A stretch of DNA of 64,000 bases, from assembly GCF_024172165.1 (NCBI RefSeq), contig NZ_JAMZEB010000002.1:5725501-5789500 (forward strand), in the 5' to 3' direction. The notes under the pieces were generated by a model. The model did not search any database and was not told the DNA's origin. It was given only the letters and a program-made list of their open reading frames with translations. The stretch comes from Nonomuraea thailandensis. Its GTDB lineage: Bacteria > Actinomycetota > Actinomycetes > Streptosporangiales > Streptosporangiaceae. A program made the position numbers and the translations under genes. Positions within the stretch are counted from its first letter, which is position 1. The number at the start of each line of letters is the position of its first letter. Positions 1-8,327 of the stretch are shown here, in pieces.

Positions 1-87
1 CAGTTCGTCGATCACATGTCGCTCCCGTCCGTACGGTGTGTCCGCTGGCTTTCGCCCGCAGGACGGGGAGGAGTTCGCGCTTTTCGC

Positions 88-103
88 TGTGACCTACGTC
101 ACA
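88..103. promoter_or_regulatory. Crp/GlxR-type palindrome
   Basis: The sequence TGTGACCTACGTCACA is a perfect match to the cAMP-receptor-family site TGTGA-N6-TCACA, including the central TA seen in actinobacterial sites. It lies 56 bp past the 3' end of the leftward membrane-protein gene, so its target is probably a gene beyond the left edge. No start codon with a good ribosome binding site was found next to it. Confidence 0.45.
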
Positions 104-158
104 CGACTGCGGCCGCCTCCCCGCAGGGAGACGGCCGCGCCCGAAATCTTCACGAGGA

Positions 159-641
159 TCAGTAGTAGCTGCCCTCGGGCGTGCTCTCGTAGTCCTCGTC
201 GAGCTCGTCGTCGCGGCGCGACCACCGCGAGGGCATCAGCACGGGTATGAACAGGGCCACGCCGAGCAGCGCGAACACACCTGTCGTGAGGAGAGTCCTG
301 GCGCCGAAGCCGGCGTCGCGGACGATCTGGTTGACCGAGGGCTCGGTCGGGATGAAGGACAGCGCCCGGTTCATGTCGAGCGCGTACACGACCGTCCAGG
401 CCAGCAGCACCATAGACGGGACGAAGGTCGCCAGCGGGGAGATCCGGCCGGCCATAACCAGGCCCGCGACGAGCCCCACCGCGGCCATCGCGCCGAGCGC
501 GATCCACATCCGCTGGTTGTCCGGTGGGTTCGCCGCAGCGTTGCCGACGGCCTGCTGCACCGCCCATCCGCCGCCCCCGAGCACGGCCGCCGTCACCACC
601 AGGCCGATCAGCAAACCACCTAAGTGCCGCAACGTTCTCAC
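159..641 (-). CDS. small four-helix membrane protein, function unknown
   Basis: The 160-residue product has four hydrophobic segments at about residues 8-28, 45-65, 70-90 and 115-137, and a short acidic cytoplasmic-looking tail (RRDDELDEDYES). No catalytic motif is visible. The start is uncertain: a GTG at 641 opens the frame, but an AGGTGAG lies just upstream of an in-frame TTG at codon 4. It stands alone, divergent from the 762-1301 gene. Hypothetical membrane proteins of this size are common in actinobacteria, and I do not recognise this one. Confidence 0.7.
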   Translation of the reverse strand: MRTLRHLGGLLIGLVVTAAVLGGGGWAVQQAVGNAAANPPDNQRMWIALGAMAAVGLVAGLVMAGRISPLATFVPSMVLLAWTVVYALDMNRALSFIPTEPSVNQIVRDAGFGARTLLTTGVFALLGVALFIPVLMPSRWSRRDDELDEDYESTPEGSYY

Positions 642-761
642 CTCTATGTCAGCGCGATCGGCACGACCCTAGCGACAAATGCCATTTTCGGACCAGGCAT
701 TGAGCAGCTTGGGACTCGAGGTCTCATCCTCCCTTGCCCCGTGAGAGCATGGAGCACACCC

Positions 762-1301
762 ATGCGCGCGCGACTTCCCCTCCGGCTCGCGCGGACGGCC
801 GCCTTCGCCGCCGTCTGCGTGACCCTGGCCGCGCTCGCCCACGTCCTCGGCGGCGGCGCCGCTCCCGCGCCCTGGGCCGCCGCGCTCGGGCTCGCGGGCG
901 TGTCCGCGCTGGGGCTGGCGCTGTGCGGCAGGGAGCGCTCGGCGGGCACGATCAACCTGATGCTGGTCGGCGCGCAGGTCGGGCTGCACGAGCTGTTCGC
1001 CGGCGAGGGCGCCTCCTACGTGTCGGTGCACGGGCACGCCCAGGGCGGCCTGGCCGTCAACGCCGGCATGCTGCTCACGCACCTCAGCGCCACGGTGATC
1101 ACCGGCCTGTGGCTGTCGCGCGGCGAGGCCGCGCTGTGGTCGCTGCTGCGCCGAATCGGGCGCCGCCTCGTCGTCCTGCTCTCCCCGGCCGCCGCGCCCG
1201 TGTCGTGGCCCGGCGCGCCGATCGTCCGCACCAGGGTGGTGCCTCCGCAGCCGGGTTTCCGGCACAGCGTGGCCAGGCGTGGTCCTCCACTTCCCGCCTG
1301 A
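762..1301 (+). CDS. membrane protein paired with YcnI, function unknown
   Basis: The 179-residue protein has several hydrophobic stretches and begins with a basic signal-anchor (RARLPLRLARTAAFAAVCV). ATG 762 was chosen because a GGAG lies 7 bp upstream. It precedes the YcnI-family gene by 48 bp on the same strand, the arrangement seen in many actinobacteria, so the two are probably co-transcribed. By association it may act in copper handling at the membrane. His residues cluster in the central segment (HELF, SVHGHAQGG), which could bind metal. No family can be named from sequence alone. Confidence 0.65.
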   Translation: MRARLPLRLARTAAFAAVCVTLAALAHVLGGGAAPAPWAAALGLAGVSALGLALCGRERSAGTINLMLVGAQVGLHELFAGEGASYVSVHGHAQGGLAVNAGMLLTHLSATVITGLWLSRGEAALWSLLRRIGRRLVVLLSPAAAPVSWPGAPIVRTRVVPPQPGFRHSVARRGPPLPA

Positions 1302-1349
1302 CCTTCTGACACCCCTTTCATCCCCCATCACCCAAGTGGAGCTTCCGAC

Positions 1350-2072
1350 ATGTCCTTCGTACGCCGTGCGGCCACCGTGCTCGCCGCCGCCACCGCGCTC
1401 ACCGCCGGCCTGGCCCTGCCCGCCTTCGCCCACGTCACCATCCAGCCGGGCACCGCCGAGCAGGGCGGGTTCACCAAGGTCGCGTTCCGGGTGCCGAACG
1501 AGCGCGACAACGCCTCGACCACCAAGATCGAGGTCTCCTTCCCCACCGACCACCCGCTGGCCTTCGTCTCCGTCAAGCCCGTGCCCGGATGGACGGTCAA
1601 GGTCACGGAGGGCAAGCTGCCCGCGCCGGTCAAGACCGAGTACGGCGACCTCGAAGAGGCCGTCACCAAGGTCGTCTGGGAGGGCGGCAAGATCAACCCT
1701 GGGGAGTTCCAGGAGTTCGAGGTGTCCATGGGGCAGCTGCCCGAGGTGGACTCGCTGATGTTCCCGACCAAGCAGACGTACTCCGGGGGCGAGGTCGTGG
1801 ACTGGTCGGAGGCTCCCAAGGCCGACGGCACGGAGCCCGAGCACCCGGCGCCCCTGCTCAAGCTGGTGCCCGCCGCCGACAAGGCCGGCACGGCCACCCT
1901 GTCCGCCACCGCGCCCGCCACGGCACCCGCCACCGCCCCGTCGGTGGCGCCGGTGGCGGCGGCCTCCTCCTCGGACGGCACCGCCCGCCTGCTCGGCGGG
2001 GCCGGGCTGGCCGTGGGCGTCATCGGCGTCGTGATCGGCGCCCTGGGCCTGCGCCGCCGCCCGTCCGCCTGA
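1350..2072 (+). CDS. YcnI-family (DUF1775) copper-associated secreted protein
   Basis: The 240-residue protein has a signal peptide of about 26 residues ending in PAFA, so the mature chain starts with His. That is the feature used for copper binding in YcnI-type DUF1775 domains. The beta-rich domain follows (HVTIQPGTAEQGGFTKVAFR, then VPNE), with the conserved Trp motif in VPGWTVKV. After it come an Ala/Thr/Pro-rich linker (about residues 185-215) and a C-terminal transmembrane helix ending in RRRPSA, so the domain is tethered outside the membrane. It likely binds extracytoplasmic copper together with the preceding membrane protein. Family assignment is firm. The physiological role is inferred. 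Confidence 0.88.
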   Translation: MSFVRRAATVLAAATALTAGLALPAFAHVTIQPGTAEQGGFTKVAFRVPNERDNASTTKIEVSFPTDHPLAFVSVKPVPGWTVKVTEGKLPAPVKTEYGDLEEAVTKVVWEGGKINPGEFQEFEVSMGQLPEVDSLMFPTKQTYSGGEVVDWSEAPKADGTEPEHPAPLLKLVPAADKAGTATLSATAPATAPATAPSVAPVAAASSSDGTARLLGGAGLAVGVIGVVIGALGLRRRPSA

Positions 2073-2223
2073 GCCCTGCCCCTGCTGAACACGAGGGCCC
2101 GCCGTCACTCCTTCTCTTCCAGCGGTCGTCGCACATCGCGGATGAGGGGATGCGGCGGACTCCGAGATCCGGGAGGACCTGACGGCGCCGGCGCAACGGA
2201 CGCGATCCGACCGGTAAGCGTCT

Positions 2224-2256
2224 GGGGGCGCCACCGATGTGATCGGTGGCGCCCCC
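2224..2256. terminator. strong hairpin behind ycnI
   Basis: A perfect 15-bp stem (GGGGGCGCCACCGAT and its complement) encloses a 3-base loop. There is no T-tract, as is usual for actinobacterial I-shaped terminators. It lies in the 357-bp stretch between the YcnI gene and the decayed hydrolase (2073-2429). I see no other gene in that stretch. Confidence 0.6.
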
Positions 2257-2429
2257 GGTCCGCCGCGCCAGTACTTCCCCAGCTGAACGCCTCGCACATC
2301 TGCCGGCGACCCGCGGCTGACTGGGCACCAGGTCTGAGAGGGGGCAGCCGCCATCGACCCGGCGATCACACTGGTCTGGCTCACCCGTTGCCCCGATCGG
2401 ACGAGACGCTCCCTGACCCACCTGAACGT

Positions 2430-2816
2430 GGCGACCTCGACACCCACGACCGCACGTGCCGGCGCATCGCCGACGCCCGCGACGTCGAGGTGCTGGCCGT
2501 CGATCACCGGCGCGCGCCCCGGCATCCCTACCCCGCGGCCATCGAGGACGTGGCCGCGGTGCTGCGCTGGGCGCCCCCGGCGGCGGTGGCGGGCGACAGC
2601 GCGGGCTGGACGCCGGACCCGCAGACCGCGCGTGCGTTGCGCGACGAAGGCGACGCCTACGCCCATCGACTGGCGCAGACCGGCGCGCACGTGACGCACC
2701 GCCAAGAACCCGGCCTGGAGCACGGCTTCATCCAGGGCATGGACCTGACCTCCCCGGAGGCTGCCACCGCCCAGGAGCGGCTGTTCGACGACATCACCGC
2801 CCTGATCCACGAGTGA
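2430..2816 (+). pseudogene. decayed alpha/beta hydrolase (HSL/acetyl-esterase type)
   Basis: The open frame resembles hormone-sensitive-lipase-type esterases in two separate blocks. The first is GDLDTHDRTCRRIA through HPYPAAIEDVAAVLRW and GDSAG, the nucleophile region. The second is RDEGDAYAHRLAQTGAHVTHR through LEHGFI, the C-terminal part with the catalytic His. About 80 residues that normally separate GDSAGG from the acid-residue block are missing, as is the upstream HGGG oxyanion region. With both lost, the product cannot fold as a normal hydrolase. The reading frame stays open, so the deletion may be recent or in frame. Confidence 0.7.
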
Positions 2817-2890
2817 GCCCGCCGGCGAACGTGTTGCGATGACCCCTCGACCTCTGGAAGGCGGGCGCTGCGGACGTCCCGGGGCGGTGA

Positions 2891-3868
2891 TCAGGAGGTG
2901 ATGTCCTTGCCGGAGAACCGCGCCCACGCGATCGAGCCGAACAGCACGATGTACGCCCCGAACGTCAGCAGCCCGTCCCGCAGGGCCGCCACGTCGATCG
3001 GGGCGCGCAGCACCGCGTCGAAGTTGGTGAACCTGGTCGGCAGCAGGTACGGCGTGATCGAGCTCAGCTCCGGGATGGCCCGCAGCACCTGGCAGACGAT
3101 GACCAGCACCACGGTCCCCGCGATGGCCCCGATGGACACCTCGGTGAACACCGACAGCGCCAGCGCGATCGCGGCCAGCGCCGCCATGCCGGCTCCGACG
3201 TACCCGACCGAGATGGCGATGCGCAGCAGCCCCTCGGCCAGCGGCACCGTGGTGCCGGACAGCAGCGTCACGTCCCCTGCCGGGAACAGCACCAGCCCCG
3301 TCACCAGCGCCGACAGCGCGACCACCGCCGTCACCGCGTACGCGTAGACGACCGCGTTGAGGTACTTGATCACCAGCAGCCGGGTACGGCCGGCCGGCGC
3401 GGCCAGCAGGTAGCGCAGCGTGCCGCCCCCGGCCTCCCCCGCGATGGAGTCGCCCGCCACCACGCTCACGGCCACCGGCATCAGCAGCAGCACCAGGAAC
3501 GAGAACGAGACGAACGTCAGCATGAGGCTGTTGCCGGCCACGTCCTGGACGAGCCCGCTCATGTCGTCGTCGGACGAGCCGAACATGCGCAGCGCGACGC
3601 CGACCACGACCGGCACGACACCCAGCACGGCCAGCATGGCCAGGTTGCGCGGGCGGCGGAAGGTCAGGCCCAGCTCCGAGCCGAGCAGCCGCCAGAACGC
3701 CCACGTCGCCCGCGCCGCCGGCTCGGGCGGGGCCGCGGGCGCGGGCTCCGGCTCGTGGCGTTCGGTGGTGCGCATGGTCTCCGTCACCGGGACCAGCCCC
3801 GGCGTGCGCCGCGGCCCGAGCGTGGCCGTGCGCGCACCGGCCGCACCAGGGTCCTCACCCGTCGACAT
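2891..3868 (-). CDS. ABC-2 type transporter permease
   Basis: The 325-residue integral membrane protein has a long Pro/Glu-rich N-terminal tail (about 1-50) and then six hydrophobic segments. The motif GDSIAGEAGGGTLRYLLAAP between helices 2 and 3 is typical of ABC-2 permeases. The ATG at 3868 has a GGGAGGG 5 bp upstream and overlaps the 3' end of the ATPase gene by 14 bp, so translation is probably coupled. It forms the channel of an exporter with the 3855-4841 ATPase. The substrate is unknown. The divergent sensor kinase pair suggests an envelope or peptide stress role. Confidence 0.85.
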   Translation of the reverse strand: MSTGEDPGAAGARTATLGPRRTPGLVPVTETMRTTERHEPEPAPAAPPEPAARATWAFWRLLGSELGLTFRRPRNLAMLAVLGVVPVVVGVALRMFGSSDDDMSGLVQDVAGNSLMLTFVSFSFLVLLLMPVAVSVVAGDSIAGEAGGGTLRYLLAAPAGRTRLLVIKYLNAVVYAYAVTAVVALSALVTGLVLFPAGDVTLLSGTTVPLAEGLLRIAISVGYVGAGMAALAAIALALSVFTEVSIGAIAGTVVLVIVCQVLRAIPELSSITPYLLPTRFTNFDAVLRAPIDVAALRDGLLTFGAYIVLFGSIAWARFSGKDITS

Positions 3869-4841
3869 CGAAGCCCTCCCCTGTCAGTCCCACGAACACG
3901 TCCTCCAGGCTCGGCCGGACCACGGCCAGCCCGCGTACGGCCACGCCCTCCCCCACGAGCGCGGCGTTGACCTGCTCGGGCGCGTGCCCGCCCAGCTCCG
4001 CCGTGACCTCGCGGCCCTCGGCGCGCACGTCGGCCAGGCCGAGCCCGGCCAGCACCCGCGCGGCGTCGTCAGGGCCGGGCGTCTCCACCCTGATGCGGGC
4101 GGTCAGGCCGCCGCTCAGGGAGGCGATCGTGCCCTGCGCGACGAGCCTGCCGGTACGCATGATCGCGGCGTGCGTGCACATCTGCTCGACCTCGGCCAGC
4201 AGGTGCGAGGAGACGAACACCGTGGTGCCCTCGGCGGCGATCTCCTTGACCAGCGTGCGCACCTCGCGGGTGCCCTGCGGGTCGAGCCCGTTGGTCGGCT
4301 CGTCGAGCACGAGCAGCTCGCGCGGCCCCAGCAGCGCGGCCGCGATGGCCAGCCGCTGGCGCATGCCGAGCGAATAGTTGCGGTACCGCTTGCCCGCGGC
4401 GGCCGCCAGGCCCACCCGGTCGAGCGCGTCGGCGATCCGCCGCTTGGCGGTGCCGCGGTGCGCGGTCGGGTCGGCCGCGTCGAAGCGCATCAGGTTGGCC
4501 GTGCCCGACAGGTACGGGTAGAAGGCCGGCCCCTCGACCAGCGCGCCCACCTTGGGCAGGGCCCGGGCCTGCGGCAGCCCCAGGACGGAGTACTCGCCCT
4601 CCGTGGGCGCGACCAGGCCGAGCAGCATGCGGATGGTGGTGGTCTTGCCCGAGCCGTTGGGCCCGAGGAAGCCGAACACCGAGCCGCGCGGCACGGTCAG
4701 GTCGAGCGCGTCCACGGCGACCTGGCCGCCCTTGAAGCGCTTGGTCAGCCCCCGGGTGCGGATCGCGGCGCCCTCGCCGGTGTCCCCGGAGGGCGGGGCC
4801 GCCCCGAAGGGCGCCCCCGCTTCCTGCGTGACGGTGGTCAC
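3855..4841 (-). CDS. ABC transporter ATP-binding protein
   Basis: The 328-residue ATPase has Walker A (GPNGSGKTTT), the signature (NYSLGMRQRLAIA), Walker B (LLVLDEPTNGLD) and an H-loop (VFVSSHLL). The C-terminal 80 residues form the regulatory extension common to DRA-type exporters. GTG 4841 was chosen because it overlaps the stop of the lipoprotein-like gene in a GTGA, a clear case of coupling. Longer upstream extension runs into coding sequence of that gene. It energises the 2891-3868 permease. Members of this family export antibiotics, lantibiotics or lipids. The substrate here cannot be read from sequence. Confidence 0.9.
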   Translation of the reverse strand: MTTVTQEAGAPFGAAPPSGDTGEGAAIRTRGLTKRFKGGQVAVDALDLTVPRGSVFGFLGPNGSGKTTTIRMLLGLVAPTEGEYSVLGLPQARALPKVGALVEGPAFYPYLSGTANLMRFDAADPTAHRGTAKRRIADALDRVGLAAAAGKRYRNYSLGMRQRLAIAAALLGPRELLVLDEPTNGLDPQGTREVRTLVKEIAAEGTTVFVSSHLLAEVEQMCTHAAIMRTGRLVAQGTIASLSGGLTARIRVETPGPDDAARVLAGLGLADVRAEGREVTAELGGHAPEQVNAALVGEGVAVRGLAVVRPSLEDVFVGLTGEGFDVDG

Positions 4842-6016
4842 CTGACGCCCGCCGCCTTGGTGATCTCCTCCGGGGTGACCGCGCCGACCAGCAGCCGGCC
4901 GTCGTCGGTCAGCAGGGCCGTGACGAGCTTGGTCCTGATCAGCCTGCCGGAGCCCCACGTGCCGCTCACCGGGGTGGCGGACTTGAGCACGCTGTCGACC
5001 AGCGCGGCCGGGTCGCCGCCCTGGCCGCCGCCGAAGCGGCCCTCGCCGCCCTCGGGCGTCCCGGCCTGCCGGGCCGCCGTCAGGTCCGACAGGGAGAACG
5101 GCACGACCGCGACGGCCGACCAGCCCTGTCCGACGACCTTCAGGTCGTCCGCGACCTCCCTGGCGTGCTCGGCGCGCTTCTCCGCGGTGGCGGTGTCGTC
5201 CTCGTTCAGGCCGAGCGTCCGCTCCTCCACCTTGGCGCCGGCGGGCGGGGTGAAGGTGAAGTTCTCCGCCGCCGGCGGGGTGAACGTCACCTGGGTGAAC
5301 CCGATCTGGTACGCCGGCTCGGCCGAGCCCTTGGCGTACACCTGGACCTGGAGCGGGACGTACGTCTCGCCGTCGAGGGCGATCCGGATCTCCTGCACCA
5401 GGGAGCTCTCCTCCTTGGGCGCCAGCACGAGCTGGTAGACCGGGCGGCCGGCCACCTCCGCCGTGTTGATCACCCGGACCGCCGTGTGCTGGTCGGCGTT
5501 GGCCAGCAGCCGCTCGGCGAGCTGCTGCGGCGTCAGCTCGGTCTCCTGGGGCAGCGGCGTGGCGTGCGCCGCCGGGCCGCCGGCGCCCTGCTTGACGGTC
5601 AGCCTGGTGGCGGTGTTGGTGGCGCTGTCCCAGTACCAGGCCTGGCCGCCGTTCAGGATCAGGTTGGTCTCGTTGAGCTGGGTCGGCATGGCCACGCGGA
5701 GCTTGTCGCTCGCGCCGTACCAGACCTTCACCTCGTGCGAGCCGGACAGCAGGCTGAGCGGCGAGACCGCGCCGGTCGCCGGCAGCGCCGGCAGGCCGAG
5801 CGAGGCCGTCTGCTGCACGGTGCCGGACATGGGCGGGATGCCGCCCTTGCTGCTGGTGGCCGCCACCGCGTCGGCGAGCAGTTGCCCGGCCGAGCGCTCA
5901 GGCAGCACGGGGTCGCCGCTGACCGCGGCTATGACGGGGCCGGCGCCGATCGCGGCTCCGATCACGGCCGCGGCCGCGATCGGCACTCCCCACCTCACGA
6001 ACGTGCCTCTGCGCAT
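4838..6016 (-). CDS. LolA-like / sigma-regulator-like extracytoplasmic protein
   Basis: The 392-residue protein has an N-terminal membrane anchor or signal (VRWGVPIAAAAVIGAAIGAG) followed by a long beta-rich domain of the kind labelled LolA-like in actinobacteria (HEVKVWYGASDKLRVAM, then QAWYWDSATNTATRL). ATG 6016 is preferred to 6058 because an AAGGAG lies 4 bp upstream of it. It is the first gene of an operon with an ABC ATPase and permease, and it is divergent from a response regulator. It probably binds a hydrophobic ligand outside the membrane and serves the exporter or the sensor kinase. The ligand is unknown. Confidence 0.75.
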   Translation of the reverse strand: MRRGTFVRWGVPIAAAAVIGAAIGAGPVIAAVSGDPVLPERSAGQLLADAVAATSSKGGIPPMSGTVQQTASLGLPALPATGAVSPLSLLSGSHEVKVWYGASDKLRVAMPTQLNETNLILNGGQAWYWDSATNTATRLTVKQGAGGPAAHATPLPQETELTPQQLAERLLANADQHTAVRVINTAEVAGRPVYQLVLAPKEESSLVQEIRIALDGETYVPLQVQVYAKGSAEPAYQIGFTQVTFTPPAAENFTFTPPAGAKVEERTLGLNEDDTATAEKRAEHAREVADDLKVVGQGWSAVAVVPFSLSDLTAARQAGTPEGGEGRFGGGQGGDPAALVDSVLKSATPVSGTWGSGRLIRTKLVTALLTDDGRLLVGAVTPEEITKAAGVR

Positions 6017-6083
6017 CTCACTCCTTAACGGTATGTCGATGCCCAGAGCCTGCGTCATGCTTCCTGTGGCAACCCTGAGACAG

Positions 6084-6171
6084 TCTGAGACGGCTCTCAG
6101 GCCAGGCAGGTTCCCCCTGGTGGAGTGGGAGCCGTCTGAGATGACTCTCAGGCTTCTCAGCGTTGTCTCAG
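6084..6171. promoter_or_regulatory. repeated TCTCAG operator between divergent operons
   Basis: Two copies of a 19-bp element, TCTGAGACGGCTCTCAGGC (6084-6102) and TCTGAGATGACTCTCAGGC (6135-6153), start 51 bp apart. Further TCTCAG hexamers follow at 6155-6160 and 6166-6171, spaced roughly one helical turn. Such direct repeats are typical targets of OmpR-family regulators. They lie between the ABC operon start and the response regulator start, so the regulator probably controls both directions. Confidence 0.6.
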
Positions 6172-6194
6172 CGCGAGGACGGGAGAATTGCCGT

Positions 6195-6869
6195 ATGAGG
6201 GTACTTGTCGTCGAGGACGAGCGGCGGATGGCGGCCGCGCTGCAGCGCGGGCTGCAGGCGGAGGGGTTCGCCGTGGATCTCGCGCACGACGGCGAGGAGG
6301 GGCTGCACGCCGCCAGGCAGGGCGACTACGACGTCGTGGTGCTCGACATCATGCTGCCCAGGCTGTCCGGCTACAACGTGTGCAAGCAGCTGCGGGCCGA
6401 GGAGAACTGGGTGCCGATCCTGATGCTCTCGGCCAAGGACGGCGAGTACGACATGGCCGACGGGCTCGACCTGGGCGCCGACGACTATCTGACCAAGCCG
6501 TTCTCGTACGTGGTGCTGGTGGCCAGGCTGCGGGCGCTGATGCGGCGCGACGCGGGCCGGCGGCCGTCGGTGCTGATGGCGGGCGACCTGTCGCTGGACC
6601 CGGCCAGGCGCCGGGTGGAGCGCGGGCAGAGCCCGGTCGAGCTGACGCCCCGGGAGTTCGCGCTGCTGGAGTACCTGATGCGGCGGCGGGACGAGGTGGT
6701 GTCGAAGTCGGAGATCCTGGAGCACGTGTGGGACACCTTCGACACCGACCCGAACGTGGTCGAGGTGTACGTCGGCTACCTGCGCCGCAAGATCGACGCC
6801 CCCTTCGGCAGGAACGCCCTGCAGACCGTGCGCGGCGCCGGCTACCGGCTGGCAGGCGACGGTGGCTGA
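6195..6869 (+). CDS. OmpR-family response regulator
   Basis: The 224-residue regulator has an N-terminal receiver domain with the acidic pair in VVEDERRM, the phospho-acceptor Asp in VVVLDIMLPRLSG and the conserved Lys in LTKPFSY. The C-terminal winged helix ends in RRKIDAPFGRNALQTVRGAG. ATG 6195 follows GGGAG at about 9 bp. It overlaps the downstream kinase gene by 8 bp, so the pair is co-translated. It resembles the CutR/CseB group. The repeated TCTCAG elements directly upstream are the likely binding sites, which implies autoregulation and control of the divergent ABC operon. Confidence 0.92.
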   Translation: MRVLVVEDERRMAAALQRGLQAEGFAVDLAHDGEEGLHAARQGDYDVVVLDIMLPRLSGYNVCKQLRAEENWVPILMLSAKDGEYDMADGLDLGADDYLTKPFSYVVLVARLRALMRRDAGRRPSVLMAGDLSLDPARRRVERGQSPVELTPREFALLEYLMRRRDEVVSKSEILEHVWDTFDTDPNVVEVYVGYLRRKIDAPFGRNALQTVRGAGYRLAGDGG

Positions 6870-8208
6870 TTCGCCGCTGGTCTGGTGGCGGCGGCAGGGG
6901 CTGCGTTTCCGGCTCACGGTGGCCGCCGCCGCGGTGCTCGCGCTGGCGCTGGCCCTGTCGGCGACGGTGCTGGTGACGGTGCTGGAGCGGGCCCTGATGG
7001 ACACCGTGGACGACTCCACCAGGGCGCAGGCCCAGGCGGTGCGGGTGGCGGCCGACGCGGGCACGCTGACCAGCCCGATCACCACGCACGACGGCACGAT
7101 CGTGCAGGTGCTCGACGCGCGGGGGCGGATCACGCACGTCACGTACGGCGCCGACCGGCTGGTGCCGATGCTGGACGCCCGGGCCAGGGCGCGGGTGCTG
7201 CAGCGCGGGGAGGCGACGCTGCTGGACGGGCGGCCGTACGCGATCCCGGGGTTCCTGCGGGTCGTCGTGCTCAGCGCGGACCACGGGCAGACGGTGGTGG
7301 CGGCCCGTCCCATCAGCGAGATCCAGAACAGCCTGGTCACGGCCGGGCGGGTGCTGCTGGTCGGCACGCCGGCGCTGGTGGTGCTGCTGGCGGTGGCGAG
7401 CTGGCTGATGATCGGCCGTACGCTGCATCCCATCGCGGCGCTGCGCAGGGGCGCGGCGGACATCACGCACACCGCCAGGTCGCGCCGGCTGCCGGTGCCG
7501 CAGTCGCGGGACGAGGTGCACTCCCTGGCCACCACGCTCAACGACATGCTGGCCAGACTGGAGGAGGCCGAGCAGCGCCAGCGCGCGCTCGTCTCCGACG
7601 CCGCGCACGAGCTGCGCAGCCCGCTGGCCAGCATCCGGCTGCAGCTGGAGGTGGCGCTCGGGCATCCCGACGGGCAGGACTGGCAGGAGACGGCCGAGGG
7701 CGTGCTGGAGGACACGATGCGGCTGTCCCGGCTGGCCGAGGACCTGCTCGCGCTGGCCAGGCTGGACGAGCGCGGCGGCGTGCCCGCCCGGCGCGAGCCG
7801 GTCGACCTGGACGAGGTGGTGCGGCAGACGGCGGACCGCTACGCCGAGGCGCGGCTGACGGTGTGCGACCCGGTCGTGGTCCGCGGCGACGCGCTCGACC
7901 TGAGCCGGGTGCTGACGAATTTGATGGACAACGCGGTCCGCCACACCGCATCCAAGGTCGAGGTGGCGCTGACCGCCGACGGCGTGCTGACCGTCACCGA
8001 CGACGGGCCCGGCATTCCCGAGCAGGATCGCGAGCGGGTCTTCAACCGCTTCACCCGGCTCGACTCCGGCCGCAGCAGGGACGAGGGCGGCGCGGGGCTG
8101 GGGCTGGCCATCGTGCGCGAGACCGTGCGGGCGCACGGCGGCACGGTGGTCCTGGAGGACGCCGAGCCGGGGCTGCGGGCCGTGGTCCGCCTCCCGGTGG
8201 CCGGCTGA
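6862..8208 (+). CDS. sensor histidine kinase, partner of the 6195 regulator
   Basis: The 448-residue kinase starts at GTG 6862 inside the regulator gene. It has a transmembrane helix at about 15-37, an extracytoplasmic domain of about 120 residues, and a second helix at about 165-190. A HAMP linker and the HisKA motif SDAAHELRSPLASIRLQ follow, with His249 as phospho-acceptor. The ATPase domain carries N (NLMDNAVRHT), G1 (DDGPGI), F and G2 (GGAGLGLAIV) boxes, so it looks fully active. The sensed signal is unknown. Genetic context points to envelope or antimicrobial stress relieved by the divergent exporter. Confidence 0.93.
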   Translation: MADSPLVWWRRQGLRFRLTVAAAAVLALALALSATVLVTVLERALMDTVDDSTRAQAQAVRVAADAGTLTSPITTHDGTIVQVLDARGRITHVTYGADRLVPMLDARARARVLQRGEATLLDGRPYAIPGFLRVVVLSADHGQTVVAARPISEIQNSLVTAGRVLLVGTPALVVLLAVASWLMIGRTLHPIAALRRGAADITHTARSRRLPVPQSRDEVHSLATTLNDMLARLEEAEQRQRALVSDAAHELRSPLASIRLQLEVALGHPDGQDWQETAEGVLEDTMRLSRLAEDLLALARLDERGGVPARREPVDLDEVVRQTADRYAEARLTVCDPVVVRGDALDLSRVLTNLMDNAVRHTASKVEVALTADGVLTVTDDGPGIPEQDRERVFNRFTRLDSGRSRDEGGAGLGLAIVRETVRAHGGTVVLEDAEPGLRAVVRLPVAG

Positions 8209-8327
8209 CGCGGGCCGCTCGCGCTGCGTGCCGGGGCCCGCGCCCCGGGGCGGCCCGCCAGACCATTCCTGTCACCTTGGAGGGCCGGACCCTGGTCACC
8301 GGGCGCCTGCCGTGTTACGCACGGGGC

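Noticed and set aside
669-3704. A 1011-codon open frame on the minus strand
   Set aside because: Its residues are Arg/Gly/Pro/Ala-rich without domains and it lies across the YcnI gene and the hydrolase remnant. It is a by-product of high GC.
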